64,000 bases of DNA from Roseiarcus sp963782255 (GTDB lineage Bacteria > Pseudomonadota > Alphaproteobacteria > Rhizobiales > Beijerinckiaceae), in NCBI GenBank assembly GCA_963782255.1, contig CAWAIS010000002.1, positions 496,001-560,000 on the forward strand, in the 5' to 3' direction. Every line of letters begins with the position of its first letter. Position 1 is the stretch's first letter. A program made the position numbers and the translations under genes. Shown in pieces: positions 54,559 through 63,438 of this stretch. The notes beneath the pieces were generated by a model. The model made no database searches. It saw only the letters and a program-made list of their open reading frames with translations, and was not told where the DNA came from.

Positions 54559-55119
54559 TAACCGCACACTTCCTTAATGCGCTAACCGAGAACTCCTATA
54601 CAATGTTTATCATACTGCCCGTGTGCAAGCAAGGGCCATTTTGGAGGTTGTATCACAAATTTCGCCATTGAACTCTACGGAAGGGATGCGCCGAAAAGGG
54701 CATAGTCGATTTGCTGGATCGAGCGCGAAGCTACCTATCAGTCCACAATATCAATTGGTTGCGTCGCTCTTGGAGTTTGAATGCAGAGTTTGGGCTCGGA
54801 ACCAGCCTCCGCTACCGGGAGCTCCAACGGCGTTCGAACGGACCCCTAGTTTGGTTACGATTTGCGCACCGCTCGCGCACAGGGTTGCGCCTATTTCTAC
54901 GGTTTGAAGCGAGTTCCCCCGCCGTCCGACGCGGTCTTCGCCCATGCGAGCCGGGGCTGAAAGCCTATTCGACAGCGAATTGACTTGTTCGCTTCTTCTG
55001 GCCTTGTCCTTTATGGGACCGGGCGATGCGGAGCGTCGTCCACGCGGGTCGGGCGCCGCAACGCGTGGCTGGCTGCTTCGCCGGGATTCGTTGATCGGTT
55101 TGAGCCTTCCGTTCCCGGC
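54559..55119. other. Intergenic region between GT4 and the IS630 element
   Basis: 561 bases. The part next to the GT4 gene is AT-rich and probably carries the island promoter. Towards the IS there are short open frames without recognisable motifs. No tRNA or attachment repeat was seen. Confidence 0.4.
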
Positions 55120-55194
55120 TAGCGGCTCACGTCATTGCGTTTGACGGCATTGTCTGAATCTGTGCTGTCGCGATCTGAGCGATGGAGATGATTC

Positions 55195-55689
55195 GTGGCG
55201 AGTAAAGAGATTGCCGTCAAGAAATACGTGGTCAGGCTGAGCGAGGAGGAACGTGCTCGGCTCGATGAGTTTATCCGCAAGGGCAAGCGCGCCGGGCATT
55301 TGTTGACGAAAGCGCGCATTCTGTTGAAAGCGGACGTGTCGGAGGCTGGCGGCGGATGGAGCGACAGCCGAATCGCCGAGGCGCTGGACACCAGCATCGC
55401 GACGGTCGAGCGGACGCGGCGGCAACTCGTCGAGGAAGGCTTCGAAGCCGTCCTGACCCGCAAGGACAATCCCAATTCCGCCCCGCGGCGGATTTTCGAC
55501 GGCGCCGCGGAAGCCAAGCTGATCGCTTTGGCTTGCGGGCCGGCCCCGGCGGGCCGCGCCAGATGGACCCTGCGTCTTTTGGAGGAGAAGGTCGTCGAAC
55601 TGCAGATCGTCGAGAGCGCCAGCGACAACACGATCGGGCGGACGCTCAAAAAAACATTCTCAAGCCCCATCTCAAGCAGCAATGGGTGA
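55195..55689 (+). CDS. IS630 transposase, ORF A (helix-turn-helix part)
   Basis: 164 residues. It contains the N-terminal DNA-binding region: KKYVVRLSEEERARLDEF, then LTKARILLKAD and WSDSRIAEALDTSIATVERT, with ARWTLRLLEEKVVELQI before the frame break. GTG 55195 follows GGAG by about eight bases. Near the end lies A7 (55648-55654); a -1 slip there joins it to ORF B. Alone it lacks the catalytic domain. Confidence 0.85.
   Translation: MASKEIAVKKYVVRLSEEERARLDEFIRKGKRAGHLLTKARILLKADVSEAGGGWSDSRIAEALDTSIATVERTRRQLVEEGFEAVLTRKDNPNSAPRRIFDGAAEAKLIALACGPAPAGRARWTLRLLEEKVVELQIVESASDNTIGRTLKKTFSSPISSSNG
55648..55654 (+). promoter_or_regulatory. A7 slippery tract, probable -1 frameshift site
   Basis: CTC AAA AAA ACA in ORF A frame; slipping back one base gives AAA AAC ATT CTC AAG in ORF B frame. 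Homopolymeric A tracts are the usual slippery sites in IS elements. Confidence 0.55.
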
Positions 55690-56348
55690 TCGCGCCCGAG
55701 GCCAGCGCGGCCTTTGTCGCCAACATGGAGGACGTGCTGGAAGTCTACCAGAGGCCGCATGATCCCATGCGCCCCCTCGTATGCCTCGACGAAACGTCGA
55801 AGCAGCTCATCATCGAGACGCGCGCGCCGGTCGCCGCCAAGCCGGGACAACCGGCGCGGCGCGACTACGAATACGAACGCAATGGCGTGGCCAATCTGTT
55901 CATGATGTTCGCGCCGCTGGAAGGCTGGCGCTGCGTGAAAGTCACCGACCGCCGCGCGGCCGTCGATTACGCCCACGTGCTCAAGGATTTGTCCGACATG
56001 TATTTTCCCGATGCGGACAAGATCGTTCTGGTTCAGGACAATCTCAGCACGCACACGACGGCGTCGCTCTACGAAGCCTTTCCCGCCGCCGAAGCGCGTC
56101 GCCTCGTCGAACGGTTCGAATGGCATTATACGCCCAAGCACGGAAGCTGGCTCGACATGGCCGAATCCGAACTCGCCGTCCTCTCAACCCAGTGCCTCGA
56201 CCGACGCATCCCGAACAAGCCGGAACTGACCCAGGAAGTCGCCGCCTGGGAACAACGCCGCAACAAACATCACGCCAAGGCCGACTGGCAATTCACAACC
56301 GCCGACGCCCGCGTCAAACTCGCCAGGCTATACCCTCAGTTCGCGTGA
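55652..56348 (+). CDS. IS630 transposase, ORF B (DDE part)
   Basis: Read in the -1 frame from the A7 tract, beginning NILKPHLKQQWVIAPEA. The catalytic triad is intact: LVCLDETSKQL (first Asp), IVLVQDNLSTHT (second Asp) and HGSWLDMAESELAVLS (Glu). The end is QFTTADARVKLARLYPQFA. Length and spacing are normal for the DDE_3 domain. It has no good start of its own, so expression presumably depends on -1 frameshifting, unless a base was lost and the element is dead. Confidence 0.85.
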
Positions 56349-56394
56349 CTCGGGCCACTAGCCGACGCCAGTAACCCCGCTATCATATCGCCCC

Positions 56395-56925
56395 ATGTCC
56401 ATCTCCGTCGCCGCGCTCGACGCGGCCTCGTTCGCGAAGACCATCGACCGGCTGGCGGAAATCCTGCACGCCTGCGTGCATGAGGGCGCGAGCGTCGGCT
56501 TCGTCCTGCCGTTCGACATGGACGATGCGCGCGCGTTCTGGCGCGACAAGGTCGTGCCCTCACAGACCGCGGGAAAGCGGATTGTGCTCGTAGCGACGCG
56601 AGGCGGCGAAACCGTAGGCACGGCACAGCTCGATCTCGACACCATGCCGAACCAGCGCCATCGCGGCGAAGTGTCGAAGGTGCTGGTCGATCCGCGGCTG
56701 CGCCGGGCTGGAATCGCGCGCGCTCTCATGGCCGAGATCGAACGCCGCGCGCGCGAACACGGCCGGTGGCTCCTGACCCTGGACACCGCGGGCGCCGCCG
56801 CCGAGGCGCTTTACCGCTCGCTCGGATACGGGTTTGCGGGCGCGATTCCACTTTACGCGCGGGACGCGTTTGAAGACCGCTACGATGCGACTCGGCTGAT
56901 GTACAAAGACCTCCGGCTTGGGTAG
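56395..56925 (+). CDS. GNAT-family N-acetyltransferase
   Basis: 176 residues. The acetyl-CoA pyrophosphate loop appears as VSKVLVDPRLRRAGIARALM (R-R-x-G-I-A), preceded by ETVGTAQLDLDTMPNQ and followed by WLLTLDTAGAAAEALYRSLG, a layout typical of small-molecule GNAT acetyltransferases. The gene starts 33 bp after the IS630 right end, so its original promoter may have been displaced. ATG 56395 is the first start and gives a normal length. Substrate unknown. Confidence 0.85.
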   Translation: MSISVAALDAASFAKTIDRLAEILHACVHEGASVGFVLPFDMDDARAFWRDKVVPSQTAGKRIVLVATRGGETVGTAQLDLDTMPNQRHRGEVSKVLVDPRLRRAGIARALMAEIERRAREHGRWLLTLDTAGAAAEALYRSLGYGFAGAIPLYARDAFEDRYDATRLMYKDLRLG

Positions 56926-56991
56926 CCTGCGCGGCGGTTCTACCTCATGCACGAGAGGGCCCCATCTTGGCGCGGCGGCGAGGATCGGCTG

Positions 56992-58815
56992 ATGCGTAAC
57001 GGTGCGGGCGCGACTCTCGGCGGCCGCATCGCGCTTGTGCTCTTGACCCTCTATGCGCTCGCGATGATCGCGCCGGACCTCATCCGGATCGTGCGGCCGT
57101 TGGGTTCGTTCGGGATCACGACCAACAACGACGGCCTGATCTACGACGTGCAAAGTCCGTTCGCCTCAGAAGAGGATTCGCCCGCATGGCGAGCCGGGGT
57201 CCGCGAAGGCGACCGCCTCGATCTTGCCGCCATGCGCTGCGTCCCCGTCGACACGATCCTCTGTTCAACGATGTTGTCGCAATGGGGCGGCGTGAATTAC
57301 GTCATGCCCGGGCGAAAGGGCGCGTTCATCCTCGCCGCGGACGGCGGCCGCCCAGCCCGCAAGATCATGCTGACCGCCGAGCCGCGCCCTGTCAGCCGGC
57401 TGCTTCAGTTCGTGCTCGCCCTCGAACAGATCGCGGGGATTCTCGTCGTCCTCGGCGCGGCCTATCTCGTGTGGCTTCGCCCGGGTCCCATGACCTGGGG
57501 CTTCTTCGTTTACGTGATCCTGTTCAATCCAGGGCAGGCGTTCCAGTTCTACGCCTGGCTGCGGCAGTGGCCCGCCATCCTCATGGCGCAGGACGTCGCC
57601 TCCTGCGTCCTCCAGGCCGCGGGTTACGCCGGCCTCTTGCTCTTCGCGCTGAGGGCGCCGATCGATCGCGCGGAAGGCCGATGGCGTCTGATCGAGCGCG
57701 CCCTGCCGGTCCTCGCAGTCGCGTTCCTCGCGCTGTCGCTGTCGACCCTCGGCAGCGTCTTTGGCTATCGCGCTGAGATCGCGATGCGGGCCTCCGCGCT
57801 GCTGGGCTTCGCTGTCGGCCTCGCGGCGATCGCAATCCTGATCGGTCGCCGCGGGGACCTTTCGCCGCAGGACTACCAGCGGATCCGATGGGTCATCTGG
57901 GGTTGTCTGATCGGGTTGCCAGCCTATCTCATCGCCGAGCTTTCCATGGAGACGTCGCTGCTTGTGCGCTTCTTCGAGGGCGGGCCATCCGAGGAAGTCG
58001 CGGGTCTCCTCTACATGATCAACGGCGTCCTGTGCCTGTTCGTGGTCGAGGCGCTGCGCCGCCCGACGGTGATTAACGTGGCGATCCCGCTGCGCCGCGG
58101 GACCGTGCTCGGGCTGTTGCTGAGCGTGCCGGTGTTCTTCATCCACGAGGAGTTGAACGTCCTCAACGAACTGACCGGCCTGCCCGACTGGGCCTGGGTG
58201 ATGCTGGCCTCCGTCATCGTCTACGCGATCGCGCGGGCGCACGAATTTACGACCGAGCTCGCGGACCGGCTGTTCGACCGCGAGTTCCTGCGTGCGGAGC
58301 GGCGTCTGGCCGAGGTCGGCGCGGCCCTCGAGCGCGCCAGCAGCCTTGCCGAAATCGAGCGCCTCCTGGTCGAAGAGCCTATCGAATCGCTGGAACTGGC
58401 GTCGGCGGCGCTGTTCCGGGCGGAGAACGGCCTGCTGCGGCGGCGCATGAGCCGCGGGTGGAGGGCGGGCGACGCCGAGACGCTGACCGGCGCCGAGCCC
58501 ATGCTCGCCGCGAAGACCGACCGTGGGCCATTCGGACTCAAGTCCGCGGGTGACGCGGGGCGCAATCCGCCGCTTCCCGACGGCGTGGCGCGCCCGCTCC
58601 TCGGTGTGCCCGTCGGCAATGCGCGGCGCCGCTTTGCGCTCACGCTTTACAGCGGCCACGAGGCGGGGACCGACCTCGACGGCAAGGAGCGCAAGCTCCT
58701 CGACGGCCTCGCTCGCGACGCGGAGCACGCTTATGCTCAGGTGGAAAGCGAGACGCTTCAGCGGCGCATCGCGGAGCTCGAAGGTCGGCTTGCGCGCGTC
58801 TCTACGACGGGCTGA
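56992..58815 (+). CDS. PDZ-like, seven-helix membrane protein with C-terminal GAF-like region
   Basis: About 607 residues. One N-terminal helix is followed by an extracytoplasmic PDZ-like segment (SPAWRAGVREGDRLDLA), then about eight helices to about residue 415, a long alpha-helix (ELADRLFDREFLRAERRLAE) and a cytoplasmic GAF-like region to the end with a terminal coiled coil (ETLQRRIAELEGRLARV). No kinase, GGDEF or other output motif was found. The shape resembles ComP-like sensor proteins without their output domain. I set the start at ATG 56992, with GAGG eight bases upstream; ATG 56947 is possible. Role unknown; a signal-receiving protein is inferred. Confidence 0.6.
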   Translation: MRNGAGATLGGRIALVLLTLYALAMIAPDLIRIVRPLGSFGITTNNDGLIYDVQSPFASEEDSPAWRAGVREGDRLDLAAMRCVPVDTILCSTMLSQWGGVNYVMPGRKGAFILAADGGRPARKIMLTAEPRPVSRLLQFVLALEQIAGILVVLGAAYLVWLRPGPMTWGFFVYVILFNPGQAFQFYAWLRQWPAILMAQDVASCVLQAAGYAGLLLFALRAPIDRAEGRWRLIERALPVLAVAFLALSLSTLGSVFGYRAEIAMRASALLGFAVGLAAIAILIGRRGDLSPQDYQRIRWVIWGCLIGLPAYLIAELSMETSLLVRFFEGGPSEEVAGLLYMINGVLCLFVVEALRRPTVINVAIPLRRGTVLGLLLSVPVFFIHEELNVLNELTGLPDWAWVMLASVIVYAIARAHEFTTELADRLFDREFLRAERRLAEVGAALERASSLAEIERLLVEEPIESLELASAALFRAENGLLRRRMSRGWRAGDAETLTGAEPMLAAKTDRGPFGLKSAGDAGRNPPLPDGVARPLLGVPVGNARRRFALTLYSGHEAGTDLDGKERKLLDGLARDAEHAYAQVESETLQRRIAELEGRLARVSTTG

Positions 58816-58857
58816 CGCGACGCGCCTGCTTAAGGACTGGTGTTCGGGAGCTTTCCC

Positions 58858-59556
58858 ATGACCGCATCTCAAGCAAATCGCCTCGCAGGAGTCCGCGCGT
58901 GCGTTTTCGACGCCTACGGCACGCTGTTCGATTTCGCGTCCGCCGCCGCCCGCTGCGACGATGTGCCCGAGGACAAGCGCTTGGACCTGACGACGCTCTG
59001 GCGCGACAAGCAGTTGCAGTACACTTGGCTCCGCAGCCTCCAGGGCCGCTACGCCGACTTTGAGCGGGTCACGGGCGACGCGCTCGAGTTCGCCCTCGAA
59101 AGCCTCGATCTTAAGAAGCCGGGCTTGAAGCCGCGTCTGATGGAGCTCTACCTTGCTCTTCAGCCGTTTCCTGAGGTTCCCGAGGTTCTGCGCGCGTTGC
59201 GCGACCGCGGCTTCAAGACCGCCATCCTCTCCAACGGAACGCCGGCGATGCTGGATGCGCTCGTCCGCCGCGCGGGGCTCGCCAGCATGTTCGACGCGGT
59301 CCTTTCGGCCGACGCGGTCGGCGTCTTCAAGACCCACCCGAAGGTCTATCAATATGCGCTCGACGCGCTGCAATTGCCGGCGAGCGCGATTTCGTTCCAG
59401 TCGTCCAACGGCTGGGACGCCTTTGCCGCGTCGGATTTCGGCATGCGCGTCGTCTGGTGCAACCGCTACAGCCAGCGCCGCGAACGGCTGCCGGGGTCGC
59501 CCGACTTCGAAGTGAAGACGCTGGCCGAGCTGCTAGGGCTGCTGGCGCCGAATTGA
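58858..59556 (+). CDS. Haloacid dehalogenase type II
   Basis: About 232 residues. CVFDAYGTLFDFASAA carries the nucleophile Asp of HAD motif I, AILSNGTPAML is motif II, and the Lys/acidic ends lie in GVFKTHPKVYQYAL and FQSSNGWDAFAASDFGMRVV followed by WCNR. These are marks of L-2-haloacid dehalogenases, which hydrolyse short 2-haloalkanoates. The cap domain is in the normal place. ATG 58858 has GGGAG seven bases upstream. The stop is close to the convergent SDR gene. Another small-phosphatase function is possible. Confidence 0.88.
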   Translation: MTASQANRLAGVRACVFDAYGTLFDFASAAARCDDVPEDKRLDLTTLWRDKQLQYTWLRSLQGRYADFERVTGDALEFALESLDLKKPGLKPRLMELYLALQPFPEVPEVLRALRDRGFKTAILSNGTPAMLDALVRRAGLASMFDAVLSADAVGVFKTHPKVYQYALDALQLPASAISFQSSNGWDAFAASDFGMRVVWCNRYSQRRERLPGSPDFEVKTLAELLGLLAPN

Positions 59557-59572
59557 GCGAGCCGCCTATCCG

Positions 59573-60283
59573 TCACCATTTCTCCGCATAAGGCCGCGCC
59601 TCGACCTCGAAACTCCACGCCGAACGGTCCTGGCGCACGAGACTGGCGGCGGTGTCGGCGACGCCCGAGGGCGCGATCAGCGCGTCTTCCGGACGGTCGC
59701 CAAGCCGGGCTCGCGCCGCGGCCGAGCGCACGACGCCGTCGACGATGATCAGCGCGACATGGATTCCGGCCGGCCAAAGATGGCGCGCCATCAATTCGGC
59801 GAGCGCGCGCTGCGCCATCTTGGCGGGCGCGAAAGCCGCCGTTCCTGCGACGCCGCGGCGCGAGGCGGTCGCGCCGACCACGATGATCGCGCCTTTTCCG
59901 CGGCTGCGCATCGCGGGAATCGCCTGCCGCGCGGTCAAAAAGAGGCCTAGCGCGTTGACGCGCCAGGCGCGCTCGAAATCCTCGGGCGACACGTCTTCGA
60001 TCGAGCCCCAGACGCCGGACCCGGCGTTGAAGATGAGGACGTCGACCTCGCCGAGATCCGCGCGGATGCGCGCGAAGGCGGCGGCGACGGAGGCGGCGTC
60101 GGCCACGTCGCAGGCGTAGGGCCTGGCGTTCTTGAGGTCGGCAGCAAGCTTCTCCGTCAATTCTGCCCGCCGCGCGATGAGCGCGACCGCGTATCCGTCC
60201 GCCGCGAAGCGGCGGGCGAAGGCCTCGCCGTTGCCGGGACCGATGCCGAATACGGCGCAAACCAGAGCCTTGTCATTGGCCAT
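59573..60283 (-). CDS. SDR-family oxidoreductase with Phe in the YxxxK position
   Basis: About 236 residues. GIGPGNGEAFARRFAADGYA is the cofactor-binding loop, NAGSG the NAG motif, and GATASRRGVAG the Ser strand. The catalytic Tyr of YxxxK is Phe (AAFAPAKMAQRAL), so classical proton relay is not expected, although this variant occurs in other GIGPG-type proteins. It may bind NAD(P) with altered or no activity. ATG 60283 has GGAG six bases upstream; the frame is open to 60334. It converges on the dehalogenase gene and lies downstream of nothing on its strand within 160 bp. Confidence 0.72.
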   Translation of the reverse strand: MANDKALVCAVFGIGPGNGEAFARRFAADGYAVALIARRAELTEKLAADLKNARPYACDVADAASVAAAFARIRADLGEVDVLIFNAGSGVWGSIEDVSPEDFERAWRVNALGLFLTARQAIPAMRSRGKGAIIVVGATASRRGVAGTAAFAPAKMAQRALAELMARHLWPAGIHVALIIVDGVVRSAAARARLGDRPEDALIAPSGVADTAASLVRQDRSAWSFEVEARPYAEKW

Positions 60284-60449
60284 TGCTTGCTTCTCCTGCT
60301 CCTCGTGATTCCGTCCGCGCACTCCCCGACGCATCGCGCCCGGTACGGCGCGACGTCCAACGGGACCCTAACCGATATCGAAGCGGCTGATCAGGCAATC
60401 GTCGATGCGAAAAATAAATTTACCAGCTTCCGGCGCGGTGGAGCGGCGG

Positions 60450-61694
60450 TCAAAGGAGCCCTGCGACCCCGCCATAGAGACCCACGGCGACGACGACGGC
60501 CGAGACGCCGATCAAGGCCAAAAGGTAGAGCCCGCGAGGACGAAGCGTCTCCGGCAGCGCCTTGACCGCCAGCGCGACGAGGAAACCGATCACGAGGGGC
60601 AGCAGGAACGCGTTCAGAACCTGAGCCGCGACCGTGAGCCAAACAAGATCGGGGACGAGCCAAACGACGGCGGCGGAGCCGACGACCGAGGCCGCATAGA
60701 CGCAGTAGAACCATTTGGCCTCGAAGGGGTGATTTTCCAGCGAACGCCGATAGCCGGCGACCTCGCCAATCCCCCAGGCGAGCGCCAGCGAGCAAACGAT
60801 GGCGGCGACCAGCGAGGCGCCGAGGACGCCCGCGCTGAAGACGAGGCGCCCGACGGTTTCGCCCAGGAGCGGCGTCAGAGCATTGCTGATCTCGCCGACG
60901 CTGCCCAGGCCCGCCGAACCGCGGCCGGAGTAAAGCATCGCCGCCGCCGCGACCAAGACGGCGCCGGTCAGGCATTGCGTGAGCACGGCGCCAAACGCCG
61001 TATCCCAGCGCGCGGCCGCAAGATCGTCGGGCTGCAGCTTTTTGTCGGCGATCGCGGACTGTTGATAGAAGATCATCCAGGGATTGAAGGTCGCGCCGAT
61101 GACGGCCGCGACCAGGAACATGAAATCGCTGTTGCCGAGCGGCAGATCGAGCGCGTCCCCGGCGATGGCCATGAGGCTAGGATGCGCCGCCCATACGACG
61201 GCGAAGAACGCGAGTTCAAAGAGGCCGATGACGATCGCCGTCCGCTCGACCCGCCGGTAGGAGCCGGTGGCGACGACGGCGAGCAGGGCCGCCGCCGCGA
61301 GGGGCAGGGTCAGCGCGCGTGGCAGGCCATAGAGTTCTCCAATGCCGGCGACGCCAGTGAATTCGGTGATCAGCGAGCCGATCACCACCGCCGAAAGGCC
61401 CGCCGTCGACAGCCAGGCCCAGCCGACGCCGAAGCGCTCGCGGATCAGTTCGCCGTGGCCGCGGCCGGTGGTCAGTCCGAGTCGAACCGTCAATTCTTGC
61501 AACATGTAGAGCATCGGGATCAGCAGCAGGAGCAGCGGCAGCAGCCGATAGCCCCATTGGGCGCCCGCCTGGGCGCCCGTCACCACGTTGCCGGCGTCGG
61601 TGTCAGCCAGCATCACCAAGAGGCCGGGTCCCCAGACCAACATCCACGGGCGGGGCCGGAACAGCTTGGGTTTCGCTTGGGCTATGCCGTCCAT
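60450..61694 (-). CDS. Nramp-like divalent metal transporter
   Basis: About 414 residues with about 11 helices, APC/LeuT-like fold of the Nramp family. In the first helix the canonical DPGN appears as DTDAGNVVTG, and in the sixth helix the usual Met-Pro-His motif is replaced by GATFNPWMIFYQQ. That combination places it in the atypical Nramp-related group, some of which move Mg2+ or other ions rather than Mn2+/Fe2+. ATG 61694 (MDGIAQAK) has GAGGA eight bases upstream; the frame is open to 61751. It stands alone, reading away from the tRNA gene. Confidence 0.75.
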   Translation of the reverse strand: MDGIAQAKPKLFRPRPWMLVWGPGLLVMLADTDAGNVVTGAQAGAQWGYRLLPLLLLLIPMLYMLQELTVRLGLTTGRGHGELIRERFGVGWAWLSTAGLSAVVIGSLITEFTGVAGIGELYGLPRALTLPLAAAALLAVVATGSYRRVERTAIVIGLFELAFFAVVWAAHPSLMAIAGDALDLPLGNSDFMFLVAAVIGATFNPWMIFYQQSAIADKKLQPDDLAAARWDTAFGAVLTQCLTGAVLVAAAAMLYSGRGSAGLGSVGEISNALTPLLGETVGRLVFSAGVLGASLVAAIVCSLALAWGIGEVAGYRRSLENHPFEAKWFYCVYAASVVGSAAVVWLVPDLVWLTVAAQVLNAFLLPLVIGFLVALAVKALPETLRPRGLYLLALIGVSAVVVAVGLYGGVAGLL

Positions 61695-62025
61695 GCCGCT
61701 TGTCCTCGACCAGGCCTGTTCGTACAACGTCGGTTTATGCAGGGTGTGCAATCCCTATAGTCAACTCCATTTTGCCCCGTAAAGGCCGGTGGGCTGCTCC
61801 CCTCCGCGACGTTGCGTCTCAGTTCCGCGAGCCCAACCACATCGACGCTGTGCGGACAAACTGCGTCTCTCGCCGTCGCGAACAGCTGGTTCCCCTGCCT
61901 TGCACCGTCGCACGTTGCATCTGATCAGGATGTGGCCGGACCGCCCAGTGGACGAAACCGACGATATCGCGGCCGGAAGACACGCACGGCCGGGGCGCGG
62001 CTGGCGACGGCGCGGGCGATAAAGC
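61695..62025. other. Intergenic region upstream of the Nramp-like gene
   Basis: 331 bases with no supported gene. Short open frames across it overlap the tRNA and look spurious. It should contain the promoter of the transporter gene. Confidence 0.4.
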
Positions 62026-62101
62026 TGGTGGGCCGGGCAGGACTCGAACCTGCAACCAGACCGTTATGAGCGGCCGGCTCTAACCATTGAGCTACCGGCC
62101 C
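62026..62101 (-). tRNA. tRNA with CAU anticodon, probably tRNA-Ile2 (lysidine type)
   Basis: A full 76-base cloverleaf on the minus strand: acceptor GGGCCGG/CCGGCCC, D arm AGCTC..GAGC, anticodon loop CTCATAA, T arm GCAGGTTCGAGTCCTGC, discriminator A and an encoded CCA (62026-62028). CAU anticodons belong to fMet, elongator Met or Ile2. No fMet features were seen. The overall body resembles alphaproteobacterial tRNA-Ile2, whose C34 is modified to lysidine by TilS, but elongator Met cannot be excluded by eye. Confidence 0.85.
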
Positions 62102-62378
62102 GTCGCGCGGGCGCGGGGCCGCATAAAGCGCAAATCGCGGATCGAGGCAATCGCAAGTCGGCGGAATCGTCGGCAAGCGCTGGGCTCCCGCGGCTGCGCA
62201 ACCGCTGTTCCGTCCGTGAGCCGCACCTCGCTGGGCTGCCTCTACCGGACGACAGCGAGCCTGCGATCCTTTACATGGCCGCCGAGGCTTGCTCGAATAG
62301 CCGCCTCTCTCGCCGGATCAGGGCGTCGACGGCCTTGTTCTGCGCATGCCCCAAACCCAAAGGATAACCGCGATCCGC

Positions 62379-63305
62379 ATGGCCAACTCGGCGACCGTCC
62401 CCGCCTCCATCGCCTTCATCGGCTTCGGCGAAGCCGCGCGAGCCTTTCTCGACGGGTGGCGCACAGAGCCTGCCTTCAACGCCCGTGTCGCGGCCTACGA
62501 CATCAAGACCGACTCGCCCGATGCGGGCGTGCGCGCGGCCAAACGGGCGGACTATGTGGCCGCGAACGTGATCGGGGCGTCAAGCGCGCCGGAGGCGGTC
62601 GCGGGCGCCGAGGCTGTGTTTTCCGTCGTCACCGCGGATCAGGCGCACGAGGCGGCGGTCGCCGCGCTGACCGGGCTCGCCAGACGTGCGTTCTTCTTCG
62701 ACTGCAACTCCTGCGCGCCGCAGACCAAGGCGCAGACGGCGAAGGAGGTCGACGCTGCGGGCGCCCGCTACGTCGACGTTGCGGTGATGGCGCCGGTCCA
62801 TCCGCGGCTGCATCGGACGCCGCTTCTCATCAGCGGTCCGCATGCGAGGGACGCCGCGCCCGTGCTCGCTGCGCTCGGCATGGCGGCCGAGATCCACGAA
62901 GGGCCGGTCGGGTCGTCGTCGGCGATCAAGATGATCCGTTCGATCATGATGAAGGGGCTCGAGGCGCTCGTGTGCGAGTGCGTGCTCGCCGGGCGAAAGG
63001 CGGGCGTCATCGAAACCGTCCTCGATTCGCTCGACGACACCTACCCCGGCTTCGACTGGAAGAAGCGCTCGGCCTACATGCTGGAGCGGGTGATGACCCA
63101 CGGCGTCCGCCGCGCCGCCGAAATGCGCGAGGTCGCGCTGACCGTCGATCTTCTCGGGCTCGACGGCGCGATGTCGCGCGCGTCCGTCGGCTGGCAGCAG
63201 GCGGTCGGCGAGCTCAACCTGCGGACAACGCCGGAGGAGGCGGCGGATTACCGCGTCCTGGCGGACAAGATCCTGGCCCGGATCGATCCGAAGGGCGACG
63301 GGTGA
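62379..63305 (+). CDS. NAD(P)-dependent dehydrogenase with DUF1932 domain
   Basis: About 308 residues. N-terminal Rossmann fold: IAFIGFGEAARAFLDGW (GxGxxA), then VFSVVTADQAHEAA and FFDCNSCAPQTKAQTA, the beta-hydroxyacid-dehydrogenase layout. The C-terminal helical part, GPVGSSSAIKMIRSIMMKGL followed by CECVLAGRKAGV, has the catalytic-Lys region (SAIKM) and matches DUF1932, found in 6-phosphogluconate/3-hydroxyisobutyrate dehydrogenase-like enzymes. The ATG at 62379 best fits the family start; ATG 62346 is in frame. It lies 134 bp before a binding-protein gene on the same strand. Substrate not determined. Confidence 0.8.
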   Translation: MANSATVPASIAFIGFGEAARAFLDGWRTEPAFNARVAAYDIKTDSPDAGVRAAKRADYVAANVIGASSAPEAVAGAEAVFSVVTADQAHEAAVAALTGLARRAFFFDCNSCAPQTKAQTAKEVDAAGARYVDVAVMAPVHPRLHRTPLLISGPHARDAAPVLAALGMAAEIHEGPVGSSSAIKMIRSIMMKGLEALVCECVLAGRKAGVIETVLDSLDDTYPGFDWKKRSAYMLERVMTHGVRRAAEMREVALTVDLLGLDGAMSRASVGWQQAVGELNLRTTPEEAADYRVLADKILARIDPKGDG

Positions 63306-63438
63306 CGCATTGCGCACGGGAATGGGGTGGCGAGCGGCGCCGGCATGCAACCGGCGCACTTTCGCTTCAGCTTCGGAGCGTCTAGCGTAACGCCAGCACG
63401 AACATGCTGATTACAAAGCTCGAACGGGAGGACGACCG

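Larger units (their letters stand above)
55120..56361 (+). mobile_element. IS630-family insertion sequence
   Basis: About 1.24 kb bounded by TA dinucleotides at 55120-55121 and 56360-56361, as expected for IS630 insertion at TA. The ends are imperfect inverted repeats: left TAGCGGCTCACGTCA, right (reverse complement) TAGTGGCCCGAGTCA. Inside are two overlapping transposase frames. It may still be mobile if frameshifting makes the full protein. Confidence 0.8.

Noticed and set aside
57265..59373. 702-residue open frame antisense to the 7TM protein and dehalogenase
   Set aside because: Arg/Gln/Glu-rich low-complexity shadow crossing two genes.
60405..61760. 451-residue open frame antisense to the Nramp-like gene
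   Set aside because: Hydrophilic, biased composition; the opposite strand encodes a coherent membrane protein.
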